The position numbers were made by a program, and so were the translations under genes. This document shows positions 8,416 through 16,859 of a DNA stretch of 64,000 bases, in pieces (position 1 is the first letter of the stretch; each line of letters opens with the position of its first letter). This DNA is from Flavihumibacter fluvii (GTDB taxonomy: Bacteria > Bacteroidota > Bacteroidia > Chitinophagales > Chitinophagaceae). The notes beneath the pieces are model-generated. The model worked only from the letters and a program-made list of their open reading frames with translations, was not told where the DNA came from and did not search any database. The stretch lies in assembly GCF_018595675.2 (NCBI RefSeq), contig NZ_CP092333.1, forward strand, positions 2,814,001 through 2,878,000. The letters are read 5' to 3'.

Positions 8416-9602
8416 CAGCTGATAGATTTCAGGGCGGTGACAAATAACTGGATCTCTTCCATGGTGCCCATACTTACCCGGCAATAGGGTTGTCCCTTGA
8501 TCTCAAATGCCCTGATACCAATGCCTTTTGCCGACATCTTTTCCAAAAAGGTTTTACCGGCCATAGCGATCGGGAACAAGACAAAATTGGTGACAGAAGG
8601 AACGTAGGCGTACCCCATTTTATCGAGCTGGCTGCAAAGGTATTTTTTTACGGCATTGTTCTTTTCTTTGGTCATCTGCTGGAAACTCTGGTCATCCAAA
8701 CTGGCACTGGCAGCGAATACTGAAGTATAGGCGATATCCATTCCGCCGCGGGTAATCGCATCGATCTTCCCGAGGAACTCCGGAAGTGCTGCAATATAAC
8801 CTACACGCATACCTGCTAATCCCATCACCTTGGAGAAGGTGCGGGCAATGATGACATTCTTCTTTTTTGTAAGCAGGGATACCATCGATTTGGTATTGCT
8901 GCCTTCGGCCAATTCAATATAAGCCTCGTCGATAAATACCGGCACCTGTTCAGAAACACGGGAACAAAAATCATACAGTTCATCACCTGCAGTGATAGCA
9001 CCTGTGGGATTATTTGGGTTACAGATATAGACCAGCCGGGTATCCTTGTCAATCGCTGCCTCCATGGCGGGAAGGTCGTGCGACCAATCGGCTTTGCAGG
9101 GAATGGCCTTCCATGTAGCGCCAACAGATTTGGCCACATTCACCAGCGACATATAAGTCGGATCGGCGGAAACAATATTACCCCCTTTCATGAATGAAAT
9201 GATCGCTACTTTTTCGAGCAGCACTGAAGATCCGGCAGCCATCATGATATGGTTGGGGGGCAGCCCTTCTTTCACAGCCACCTTATTCACCAGGTCGAAC
9301 AATTCCTGCCAGGCATACCGGTTGCTGCGCATCACCGATGACACGACAGCTTTCTGCGCTGATTCAGGTGGCCCATATGGATTTTCGTTGGCATTCAGCC
9401 GGGCCTTAAAACTGATGGGGTCAATGCGGCCGCCAGGCAATATTTCACGGACAAGGGGACTCCGGATAATCCGGTTCTTGTTATCCAGTTCTGGCTCTAC
9501 ACCAGAAAATGCACCCATACTCAGGTAAGGAAAACTAGCCATTGCGCCAAGGCCCACCAGTCCTGATTTCAGGAGTTGGCGACGATCCATTTGCTTGCTC
9601 AT
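8415..9602 (-). CDS. Tat-exported HisC-like PLP aminotransferase
   Basis: A fold-type I pyridoxal phosphate aminotransferase of the histidinol-phosphate aminotransferase group. Visible motifs are NANENPYGPPESA near residue 70, NPNNPTGA, DEAYIEL and FSKVMGLAGMRVGY with Lys258 as the likely Schiff-base lysine, plus a C-terminal arginine in YCRVSMG. Its N-terminus MSKQMDRRQLLKSGLVGLGA has a twin-arginine-type signal, which true histidine-biosynthesis HisC enzymes lack; the mature enzyme is predicted to act in the periplasm. No other histidine gene is near. It is coupled to the AEC permease gene downstream. The amino donor and acceptor cannot be told from sequence. Confidence 0.88.
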   Translation of the reverse strand: MSKQMDRRQLLKSGLVGLGAMASFPYLSMGAFSGVEPELDNKNRIIRSPLVREILPGGRIDPISFKARLNANENPYGPPESAQKAVVSSVMRSNRYAWQELFDLVNKVAVKEGLPPNHIMMAAGSSVLLEKVAIISFMKGGNIVSADPTYMSLVNVAKSVGATWKAIPCKADWSHDLPAMEAAIDKDTRLVYICNPNNPTGAITAGDELYDFCSRVSEQVPVFIDEAYIELAEGSNTKSMVSLLTKKKNVIIARTFSKVMGLAGMRVGYIAALPEFLGKIDAITRGGMDIAYTSVFAASASLDDQSFQQMTKEKNNAVKKYLCSQLDKMGYAYVPSVTNFVLFPIAMAGKTFLEKMSAKGIGIRAFEIKGQPYCRVSMGTMEEIQLFVTALKSIS

Positions 9603-9773
9603 GTTTTGGTTTATTTAAAATGAACCACAAACAGCAAACTCGTTGAGGGGAGAGAATGGTCAGGATATAAACTCCTGCCGGCATTTATCGAATATAAGGA
9701 AAAGGATGGATTTTCCGCGAAACATGGTCAATATGCAACCCGGTTACCAGGCATGATTCTGAAAATAAATCCT

Positions 9774-10274
9774 TCATTTTTTCACCGGAACTTCAGACCA
9801 GTTGTACCAGAGATAAATCATAGCCAGGGCAAGGACAGCATCAATGCCTAATAATATATTCCTGATTTTAAGGAGATGCAATGCGGGATTTTGTCCGGGT
9901 CCATTAGGCATACCAATTCCTTTAGGTATGGAATCAAATTTATGGGCTGATGCATGGTATAAAAAGTGCAAATGCCGGGCAAAAAGAAACAAGAGCACCA
10001 ATAAGGACACACCGCACAAAAGGATCAGCAGGTTGCGACCGACCCGCTTATATTGAAACTTATACTCGCCGATAAAATAGACGATAAAAATGGATACCAG
10101 TATAATGGGCAGCAATTGCCATTGCGGGCTAAACAGGAATACAAGGCGGCCTACCCTTAGGTCATACCCTTTATTACCCAACAATTGCACAATCACCAGT
10201 TCATATAAGATCACGGCTAAAAATATAGTGAGTCCGATCCTGACCATTTCACCATATCCCTTTGAAATTTTCAT
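9774..10274 (-). CDS. Four-helix hypothetical membrane protein
   Basis: 166 residues with four clear hydrophobic segments: about 12-32 (IGLTIFLAVILYELVIVQLL), 45-65 (FLFSPQWQLLPIILVSIFIV), 80-100 (LLILLCGVSLLVLLFLFARH) and 137-157 near the C-terminus. Basic residues flank the helices (KFQYKRVGRN). No family was recognised and no catalytic motif is visible. It stands alone: 171 bases of empty sequence separate it from the aminotransferase gene, and about 330 bases precede the divergent oxidoreductase gene. Confidence 0.7.
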   Translation of the reverse strand: MKISKGYGEMVRIGLTIFLAVILYELVIVQLLGNKGYDLRVGRLVFLFSPQWQLLPIILVSIFIVYFIGEYKFQYKRVGRNLLILLCGVSLLVLLFLFARHLHFLYHASAHKFDSIPKGIGMPNGPGQNPALHLLKIRNILLGIDAVLALAMIYLWYNWSEVPVKK

Positions 10275-10418
10275 AGTTTTCTATTTGTTCTACAACTGCC
10301 GCTTTGATTTGCGGGGGTCAAAGTACACCAAAATGATAAATTTCCAGCAGGCGGCGCCTTTGAAAAACCCAAAAACCCCGGTTGAATACAGGGTAAACGG
10401 GTGGGATCAATCGCTAAT

Positions 10419-10502
10419 CCATGTGCCATCCATGTGCCATCCATGTGAGACCCTGTGTAAAATAGCCTGTTTTAGCATGGATTCCACATGGTTGGCACAT
10501 GG
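10419..10502. repeat. Tandem 11-mers and 18-nt inverted repeat in an intergenic region
   Basis: The 332-base gap 10275-10606 holds no gene. Inside it, CCATGTGCCAT occurs twice in tandem (10419-10429, 10430-10440), followed by a partial third copy (10441-10447). The sequence CACATGGTTGGCACATGG at 10485-10502 is the reverse complement of 10430-10447 with one mismatch. The arms are separated by 37 bases, so the region could form a long hairpin or offer several copies of an operator-like half site. There is no T-run behind it, so it is not a standard terminator. It lies 105 bases upstream of the sugar oxidoreductase gene. Confidence 0.6.
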
Positions 10503-10606
10503 CTCTGCAGACAATTCGTGATTTTTCACTCCCTTCATATTTCAGCGGACAAACTACCCGGTTTTTGCTAATTTCAGGGTATTCTACTGTTCAATAAAAA
10601 ATATCG

Positions 10607-11743
10607 ATGAAATCACGTCGCGACTTCCTGCAAAAATTAACGGCCTCCATGGTCACCCTGCCATTTATGCCGCTCGACAGCCTTGCCGCCCCGGCAGACA
10701 ACCTGCAACTGGAGCATGCAGATGAAACGCCTTATGCCGGACCCGTGTTGCGCGTTGCCCTCATGGGCCTGGGTGGTTATGCGAACCGTGTGGCTGATGC
10801 CATGCGCGCCTGCAAAAAAGCAAAACTGGTGGGATTGGTAACAGGAACCCCTGCAAAGAAGAACGACTGGCAAACACGGTTCTACATCCCCGAAAAAAAC
10901 TGCTACAATTATTCCGATTTTGACAAGATGGCTAATAACCCGGATATCGATGCCGTGTATGTCACGACACCTAATGGCCTGCACCACGATCAGGTGATCC
11001 GTGTGGCAAATGCCGGCAAACACGTGATCTGCGAAAAACCGATGGCCATCAATGCCAAAGAAGGCCAGGAAATGGTAGATATCTGCAAAAAGAAAAACGT
11101 AAAACTTTTGGTAGGCTACCGTATGCACCTTGAACCCAAGACCCTGGAAATTATCCGCATGCGCAAAGCCGGCGAATTCGGGAAGGTGCAGTTTTTCCAG
11201 GGCCTTAGCGGGTTCACGATCGGCGACCCCACCCAATGGCGGCTCAACAAACAACTGGCCGGGGGCGGCGCTATGATGGACATTGGCATTTATTCGATTA
11301 ATGGTGCGCGTTATATGCTGGGGGAAGACCCCATCTGGGTAACTGCCCAGGAAACGAAGACCAACCCGGTAAAATTTGCAGTGGGTGTGGATGAGACTAT
11401 CCAATTCCAGTTGGGCTTCCCGAGTGGTGCCGTGGCTTCCTGCCTTAGTACCTACAATATGAATTTCCTTGACCGTTTTTTCCTTACCGGGGAAAAAGGA
11501 TTTGCCGAACTCAACCCATCAACCGGTTATGGGCCCATCATGGGCCGCACCCACAAAGGGGAGCTGGCATTCCGCCATGTGACCCACCAGACTGTGCAGA
11601 TGGAAGAATTTTCGGATATTATCCTGAATGGCAAACAACCCACCGTGCCTGTTGATGGTGAAGAAGGCGTAAAGGACCTGAAAATCATTGATGCGATCTA
11701 CCAGGCAGTTAAGGAAGGAAAGAAGGTCAACATCAAATGGTAA
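10607..11743 (+). CDS. Tat-exported Gfo/Idh/MocA family oxidoreductase
   Basis: NAD(P)-dependent sugar or polyol dehydrogenase of the glucose-fructose oxidoreductase family, 378 residues. A twin-arginine signal (SRRDFLQKLTASMV) precedes a Rossmann domain with LMGLGGYANRVADAM near residue 50 and the family signature CEKPMAINAKEGQEM around 145-160, which holds the conserved Lys. The C-terminal alpha/beta domain contains GGGAMMDIGIYSINGARYML, with the Asp and Tyr of the active-site region. Glucose-fructose oxidoreductase of Zymomonas is also Tat-exported with bound cofactor, a precedent for this layout. It is convergent with the enolase-superfamily gene and probably works with it and the RraA-like protein on the same exported substrate. 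Confidence 0.9.
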   Translation: MKSRRDFLQKLTASMVTLPFMPLDSLAAPADNLQLEHADETPYAGPVLRVALMGLGGYANRVADAMRACKKAKLVGLVTGTPAKKNDWQTRFYIPEKNCYNYSDFDKMANNPDIDAVYVTTPNGLHHDQVIRVANAGKHVICEKPMAINAKEGQEMVDICKKKNVKLLVGYRMHLEPKTLEIIRMRKAGEFGKVQFFQGLSGFTIGDPTQWRLNKQLAGGGAMMDIGIYSINGARYMLGEDPIWVTAQETKTNPVKFAVGVDETIQFQLGFPSGAVASCLSTYNMNFLDRFFLTGEKGFAELNPSTGYGPIMGRTHKGELAFRHVTHQTVQMEEFSDIILNGKQPTVPVDGEEGVKDLKIIDAIYQAVKEGKKVNIKW

Positions 11744-11752
11744 CCTGATTAC

Positions 11753-13222
11753 TTAACTCCATTCCCGGTCCCAGCTATCGATCTTATCCCATTCCGTGGT
11801 GGGGGCAAAATACAGTTCCCCTTTCTTTAGGTGTTCTTTCACCACTTTCTCATTCAGTTCAACTCCTAATCCTGGCCTGTCAGGCACTTTGGCAAACCCG
11901 TCCCTGAAAATAGGTTTGTCTGCGCCAGTCACCAGGTCTTCCCACCAGGGCACATCAAATGAATGGTGCTCCAGTGCAACAAAATTTTCTGTGGCCGCGG
12001 CACAATGGAGGTTCGCCATAAAACAAACCGGACTACCCGCAAAATGCATCGCCATCGGAATACCCCGTTCTTCTGCATAATCCCCGATCTTTTTGGTTTC
12101 AAGCAAACCGCCTGAACTGGCCAGGTCGGGTTGTATCATATCCACGGCACGCGCATCGATCAGTTTGATAAAATCTTCTTTCAGGTAAATATCTTCCCCG
12201 GTGAGCGTGGGTGTTTGAATAGCATCGGTGATCTGTTTCCATTGTTCGGTGTAATTCCAGGGTACCATATCTTCCAGCCAGGCGAGCTGGTATTTTTCTA
12301 AAGCCTTGCCCAGGCGAATGGCTGTATTCACATCAAAATGGCCGAAGTGGTCCGCCGCCAACGGAATTTCATAGCCCACTGCATCCCGTACTTTTGCCAC
12401 ATACTCACTGATCACATCAAGTCCCTTATCCGTAATCTGCACCCTTGTGAATGGGTGCCTGGTCTGGCTGTAACTCCTTGCATTCCCTTTCTCTGGCGCT
12501 CCATCCCCCCACTGCCGCTGGTAATCCCAGTTCTTCGAACCAATCACGGTACCCGGAGTTTTCGCCAGTAATTCAATACCAAAATCCATTTTTAAAAAAG
12601 TGAGCCCGAGTGTTTGCCGTTCCTGCATTTTTTTTGCATACTCAGCAGGATTATCCACTTCAGGTGTATCACCATAAATCCGGATCTGGTCGCGAAATTT
12701 CCCACCCAGCATCTGGTAGCAGGGAACATTAAAGGCTTTTCCCGCCAGGTCCCACAATGCCATCTCAACGCCACAAACCCCGCCTGCTGCACGGCCATGC
12801 CCACCGAACTGTTTGATGGTCTTGAACAGGTACTCTACGTTGCAGGGGTTCTTTCCCAGCAGCCGGCTTTTCAGGAATAAGCCGTATTTGGCACTTGCCC
12901 CATCACGGATCTCACCATACCCTGAAATGCCCTGGTTGGTATCGATACGAATGATAGGGCAGGTCATAGGCGCACCCGTTATCACTGCCACGCGGAGGTC
13001 GGTGATCTTCAGTTCAGACGGACTTCCTGCACGGTTTACTTTCTGCGTGATGAATTCAATTTCGCGGGACGGATCATGGTTGAATAACATACCCAGTCCC
13101 AATCCGCTCATGGATACATTTTTGATAAAATCGCGCCGGTTATTACCGTGATTATTTTTCTGGTCTGCAGATCCTTTGGGTATCTCGCCGTTGAATTTTA
13201 ATCGATCCAGGATATTCTTCAT
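11753..13222 (-). CDS. Tat-exported enolase-superfamily dehydratase/racemase
   Basis: Member of the mandelate racemase/muconate-lactonizing branch of the enolase superfamily, 489 residues. A twin-arginine signal lies near residues 28-45 (NNRRDFIKNVSMSGLGLG) after an unusually long polar leader. The capping domain follows, then the barrel with FLKMDFG, the metal-binding acids in AADHFGHFD, AWLEDMVPW and TGEDIYL, and the Asp/His pair in MIQPDLASSGG and AMHFAGSP. This set fits acid-sugar dehydratases and racemases such as galactonate or gluconate dehydratase. The substrate is not fixed by the motifs. The gene follows the RraA-like gene by 29 bases on the same strand and probably shares its transcript. 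Confidence 0.9.
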   Translation of the reverse strand: MKNILDRLKFNGEIPKGSADQKNNHGNNRRDFIKNVSMSGLGLGMLFNHDPSREIEFITQKVNRAGSPSELKITDLRVAVITGAPMTCPIIRIDTNQGISGYGEIRDGASAKYGLFLKSRLLGKNPCNVEYLFKTIKQFGGHGRAAGGVCGVEMALWDLAGKAFNVPCYQMLGGKFRDQIRIYGDTPEVDNPAEYAKKMQERQTLGLTFLKMDFGIELLAKTPGTVIGSKNWDYQRQWGDGAPEKGNARSYSQTRHPFTRVQITDKGLDVISEYVAKVRDAVGYEIPLAADHFGHFDVNTAIRLGKALEKYQLAWLEDMVPWNYTEQWKQITDAIQTPTLTGEDIYLKEDFIKLIDARAVDMIQPDLASSGGLLETKKIGDYAEERGIPMAMHFAGSPVCFMANLHCAAATENFVALEHHSFDVPWWEDLVTGADKPIFRDGFAKVPDRPGLGVELNEKVVKEHLKKGELYFAPTTEWDKIDSWDREWS

Positions 13223-13251
13223 GACAGGCAGTTGAAGGTGTTAAAAATGAA

Positions 13252-14196
13252 TTACCAGGTGCGGTCTTTGAGGAAGGCATCCAGCTCAGCTTTTGACATA
13301 GGCACTTTGGCCGGGTTTTCCCTGGTCCATTGCATAAAATCCTGCTTTATATTTTCGGTCCAGGACTGGTCAATTTCTCCGGGGGTATATTTGCCTTCGC
13401 GCAGGCGCTGGTGGGAAAAATCATCCTTCATCGAAATAAACTCTGCCGTGATGATAACTTTTTCGGCCAGGTGTGCAGGAATAAAGATCACCCCGCCTTT
13501 TTTTCCCAGCACCAGGTCGCCCGGCAAAACAGTTGCCCTGCCGATCCTGATGGGATAATTGATGCCTGTCAGGATCATATCCTTAATATAAGAAGGATCC
13601 ACACCGCGCACAAAACCGACAAAACCTTCAATCTCCTCCAGTCCTTCCAGGTCGCGCACGCCGCCATCAAAGACGACCCCGGTCCTGGATTTTGTGTAAA
13701 TGGAATTGCCCAGGTTGTCGCCAATCAGGGTTCCGTCTATGATCTTGGAATAACCATCCGCCACATATACATCACCGTTTTGCAGTACATCAATGGGCCA
13801 GGAATTGGGTGAGCCTGAACGGCCTTCCGCCTTGCCCTTTGCCTTGATGGGGTTATCGACATCGGGCCGCGATGGCATGTACTGCGCTGTTAAGACACGG
13901 CCAGCCAGCGGCTTATCGGGATGGATGACCTGCCATCCGGCTTCAAACTGGTTATTATAACCTTCGTTGCGTAAAACGCCCCAGGCTTCCTCCATAGAAA
14001 TATTGGCCAGCCTTTTCACCAGGTTATCAGAAACCTTCGGACGGCCATCCGGGTAGCGTTCGCCTTTCCATAAGGAAGAATAAACCTGGACCTGTTCCCT
14101 GGTGGCCTGGATCTGCTGGCAAATACCCTGGAAGTAACAGGCAAAAAAAGCCACGACAAGCATAAGTCGCGAGGGACTGAACATTCGATTGAACAT
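13252..14196 (-). CDS. Secreted RraA-like/HMG-aldolase family protein
   Basis: The central part (about 95-240) matches the RraA/demethylmenaquinone methyltransferase-like fold, which in many bacteria is a class II pyruvate aldolase. Motifs are DVLQNGDVYVADGY, GDNLGNSIYTKSRTGVV and the active-site strand DGGVRDLEGL, with Arg and Asp in place. It is longer than the usual 160-230 residues because of an N-terminal signal (MFNRMFSPSRLMLVVAFFAC), an extra segment and a C-terminal tail. Export of an RraA-family protein is uncommon. It is first in the pair with the enolase-superfamily gene, so an aldol cleavage following dehydration of an acid sugar is a reasonable guess. The 62-base spacer to the flavin oxidoreductase gene would hold divergent promoters. 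Confidence 0.82.
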   Translation of the reverse strand: MFNRMFSPSRLMLVVAFFACYFQGICQQIQATREQVQVYSSLWKGERYPDGRPKVSDNLVKRLANISMEEAWGVLRNEGYNNQFEAGWQVIHPDKPLAGRVLTAQYMPSRPDVDNPIKAKGKAEGRSGSPNSWPIDVLQNGDVYVADGYSKIIDGTLIGDNLGNSIYTKSRTGVVFDGGVRDLEGLEEIEGFVGFVRGVDPSYIKDMILTGINYPIRIGRATVLPGDLVLGKKGGVIFIPAHLAEKVIITAEFISMKDDFSHQRLREGKYTPGEIDQSWTENIKQDFMQWTRENPAKVPMSKAELDAFLKDRTW

Positions 14197-14258
14197 ATAC
14201 GTTAGTTGGTGGGTTTAACTACATTCGTTACCGCTTAGCCTACCTTAAATGTACCAAT

Positions 14259-15320
14259 ATGTCCAGATTGTTTTCTCCGATTAAGATAAAAGATATCAGC
14301 TTCAAAAACAGGGTGGCGATCTCCCCAATGTGCCAGTATAGTGCGGTGGATGGTTTTGCCAACAGTTGGCACGAAGTTCACCTGGGCAGCAGGGCTATAG
14401 GCGGCGCGGGACTTATTATCCAGGAAGCTACAGCGGTATCGCCGGAAGGCCGGATTACGCCTGGCGATGCCGGATTATACGACGATGCCCAAATCGCCGG
14501 CTGGAAAAAAATTGTGGAGTTCATCCACCAACATGGTGCTATTGCCGGGATCCAGCTGGCCCACGCCGGCAGGAAAGCGGGCTGTGACCTTCCCTGGAAA
14601 GGTGGCCACCAGTTGGCAACAACCGCAGGCGGCTGGCGCACCGTGGCGCCTTCTGCCCTGCCCTTTGCAGCAACCGATGTCCCGCCGGAAGCCCTCGATG
14701 CAGCAGGTATCCAAAAAGTGATCGCTGATTTTAAAAAAGCCACTGAACGGGTTGTAGCCGCTGGTTACAAAGTAGTGGAAATCCATGGCGCACATGGCTA
14801 TCTCATCAATTCATTTTTATCACCCCTTACTAATCACCGGACCGACGAATATGGCGGTAGCTTTGAGAACCGCATCCGGTTATTGCTCAGGATAACTGAA
14901 GCAGTGCAATCCACCTGGCCGGCCAATTACCCGCTTTTTGTGCGAATCTCCGCCACGGACTGGGCGGAAGGCGGGTGGACCATCGATGATTCAGTAGTTC
15001 TCGCGGGTATTCTTAAAAGCAAGGGCGTTGACCTGATCGATTGTTCTTCCGGCGGATTGGTGCCACATGTAAAAATCCCTGTCGCCCCTGGTTACCAGGT
15101 GCCTTTTGCGGAACGCATCAAAAAGGAAACCGGTATACTCACGGGTGCAGTTGGCCTGATCAATACTGCAACACAGGCGGAAGCCATCCTGCAAAATGAC
15201 CAGGCTGACCTGGTGCTCTTTGCCAGGGCTTCGTTGCGCAATCCCTATTTCCCGTTACATGCCGCCAAAGAATTGGGCGATGATGTTGACTGGCCGGTTC
15301 AATACCTGCGGGCCAAATAA
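14259..15320 (+). CDS. Old Yellow Enzyme family NADH:flavin oxidoreductase (YqjM type)
   Basis: 353-residue FMN-dependent ene-reductase. The N-terminus carries SPMCQYSA, whose Cys marks the YqjM/thermophilic-like subclass. QLAHAGRKA holds the substrate and FMN contacts, and HGAHGYLINSFLSPLTNHRT contains the His-x-x-His pair characteristic of the subclass. DEYGGSFENRIR and the FMN phosphate loop near LVLFARASLRNPYFP complete the barrel. There is no signal peptide, so it is cytosolic. Such enzymes reduce activated C=C bonds of enones, often in detoxification. It is divergent from the RraA-like gene; a functional link to that group is not evident. Confidence 0.93.
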   Translation: MSRLFSPIKIKDISFKNRVAISPMCQYSAVDGFANSWHEVHLGSRAIGGAGLIIQEATAVSPEGRITPGDAGLYDDAQIAGWKKIVEFIHQHGAIAGIQLAHAGRKAGCDLPWKGGHQLATTAGGWRTVAPSALPFAATDVPPEALDAAGIQKVIADFKKATERVVAAGYKVVEIHGAHGYLINSFLSPLTNHRTDEYGGSFENRIRLLLRITEAVQSTWPANYPLFVRISATDWAEGGWTIDDSVVLAGILKSKGVDLIDCSSGGLVPHVKIPVAPGYQVPFAERIKKETGILTGAVGLINTATQAEAILQNDQADLVLFARASLRNPYFPLHAAKELGDDVDWPVQYLRAK

Positions 15321-15346
15321 TTGGTGTACTGGATTTCAGGTAACCA

Positions 15347-16282
15347 TCATCGTTGTAAAAAAGCACTGATTTTTTCGTTAACCACCTGTGCTTTCTCCAT
15401 ATGGGGTAAATGCCCGGCATCGTCAACCGGGAAGTAATCTACCTGCAAAACTTTTTGCAGGGAATCCGCAGAGCTAATGGGCAAGGTCTGGTCATCGCGG
15501 CCCCAGATCAATAACACTGGTTTGTGTAACGAATGGACTATGGCATAATTGGCCCTAATAGCATCTGGTGTCGCATAATGGTAACGGGTGGAGACCAGCG
15601 CGTGCCTGAAACCTTTGTAGGCCATCTGAACCGTATACTGGTCGCCCCAGGTGGGGAATCTTTCCGGATACTTCAGGTCGGTCAATTGTCCGGCAATCAT
15701 TTTTTCCGGGTTCATCGCCATCATGAATTCCATCAGCCATGCCGTTTGGTCAAATTTTGCCGGGCCAGCCTGAGGGTACAGCGGATCAACAAGGATCAAC
15801 TGATGCACAAGGTCCGGGTAATTGGCCACAAAATCTGAAGTCACTGGGCCGCCGAATGATAACCCAACCAAAGCCTGCACCTCCTTGATGTTGAGCGAAT
15901 CCAATAATTCGCGCAGTTGCTTTCGCAAAAATTCAGCAGTGTACACTTTATCCGGACGATCAGAAAACCCACGGCCGAATTCATCATACCGCAGTACGCG
16001 ATACCCTTTGTGGACGAGGTAAATAAATGTACTGTCCCAGATATAGTATGGAACACTGAAACCATGAACCAGTACTACAACTTTTCCGGTATCTGGTCCG
16101 GCCATTTCATAATGCGTAATTCCATCTGTCAATGTAACAAAACTGCCTGGCGCCATTTTACGGGCTGTTTCATCAAGCGGCAGTTTTTCTGTATTGATCC
16201 ATCGAAACAGGATCGCAAAAACCACAATGGCAATAAGGAGCAGCGCCAAAAGAACGGCGATCGCTTTTTTAAACAATTTCAT
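15347..16282 (-). CDS. Membrane-anchored alpha/beta hydrolase
   Basis: 311 residues beginning with a transmembrane anchor (about 7-28, AIAVLLALLLIAIVVFAILF). The hydrolase fold follows: oxyanion-hole region VVLVHGFSVPYYIWD, nucleophile elbow ALVGLSFGGPV (Ser), the acid in LLIWGRDDQTLP, and the catalytic His in DAGHLPHMEKA. All triad members are present. Family members include esterases, haloperoxidase-like and C-C bond hydrolases; the substrate is open. A perfect 24-bp palindrome sits 16 bases upstream of the start codon. Confidence 0.88.
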   Translation of the reverse strand: MKLFKKAIAVLLALLLIAIVVFAILFRWINTEKLPLDETARKMAPGSFVTLTDGITHYEMAGPDTGKVVVLVHGFSVPYYIWDSTFIYLVHKGYRVLRYDEFGRGFSDRPDKVYTAEFLRKQLRELLDSLNIKEVQALVGLSFGGPVTSDFVANYPDLVHQLILVDPLYPQAGPAKFDQTAWLMEFMMAMNPEKMIAGQLTDLKYPERFPTWGDQYTVQMAYKGFRHALVSTRYHYATPDAIRANYAIVHSLHKPVLLIWGRDDQTLPISSADSLQKVLQVDYFPVDDAGHLPHMEKAQVVNEKISAFLQR

Positions 16283-16297
16283 GCATACGTGAATTTA

Positions 16298-16321
16298 GCC
16301 TGCCGGAAATTTCCGGCAGGC
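16298..16321. repeat. Perfect 24-bp palindrome upstream of the alpha/beta hydrolase gene
   Basis: The sequence has arms GCCTGCCGGAAA and TTTCCGGCAGGC with no spacer. It lies between the stop of the NTF2-like lipoprotein gene (16335) and the start of the hydrolase gene (16282), both on the minus strand. As a hairpin it lacks a following T-run in the direction of transcription, so it may be an operator, a processing site or a weak terminator. Confidence 0.6.
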
Positions 16322-16334
16322 ATAAATATGCTTT

Positions 16335-16841
16335 TTATTTCCCAGTTGGGGCCGGTAAATCAGAATTGAACATATCACGGTGGAGCTTCCATTTGCCGTC
16401 TTCCTTTTTCCACAATACAATATATTTTCCTTTATCCACCTGTTTACCATCTTTGGTACTTAAAGACATTACACCTTCTTCGCCGATAAAATTTTCATCA
16501 CCCCAAACTTCAGTCGCCGTCAATTCCAATTTGGTAATGCCCCCTTTGATAAATCCCCCGATAACCGACTGAATATTGGCCCGACCTACCACAGCAGGTC
16601 CATTCGGTCCCATAAATTTTGCATCAGCAGTATAACAATTGGCTACACCCACCGAATCCCCATTGGCTAAGGCCTCCATAAATTTTTTGTTGGCGGCATC
16701 GATTTCATTTTTTGCCATCGAAAGATCAAAGGCAGGCTTGGCAACCTCCCCAACGACTGCTTCAGGCTTATCATCATTACAACTCAACACGAACAATACA
16801 ATCAAAGAACCAGCCATTACAATAGAAAATAAATTTTTCAT
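16335..16841 (-). CDS. NTF2/SnoaL-like (DUF4440-type) lipoprotein
   Basis: 168 residues with a lipoprotein signal ending in LFVLSCN. The mature part has the cone-shaped NTF2-like pattern: a helix with MAKNEIDAANKKFMEALANG, then GDSVGVANCYTADAKFMGPN, and beta strands ending in VLWKKEDGKWKLHRDMFNS. This fits DUF4440/ketosteroid-isomerase-like proteins, which bind small molecules or act as accessory domains; no catalytic residue can be assigned. It lies 18 bases after the decarboxylase gene on the same strand and may share its transcript. Confidence 0.83.
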   Translation of the reverse strand: MKNLFSIVMAGSLIVLFVLSCNDDKPEAVVGEVAKPAFDLSMAKNEIDAANKKFMEALANGDSVGVANCYTADAKFMGPNGPAVVGRANIQSVIGGFIKGGITKLELTATEVWGDENFIGEEGVMSLSTKDGKQVDKGKYIVLWKKEDGKWKLHRDMFNSDLPAPTGK

Positions 16842-16859
16842 GACAGTAATTATTATGGG

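Noticed and set aside
10637-11404. 255-codon frame on the minus strand
   Set aside because: It lies wholly opposite the well-supported Gfo/Idh/MocA gene and its His/Cys-rich product resembles nothing; a shadow frame.
13330-13812. 160-codon frame on the plus strand
   Set aside because: Antisense to the RraA-like gene with no recognisable domain.
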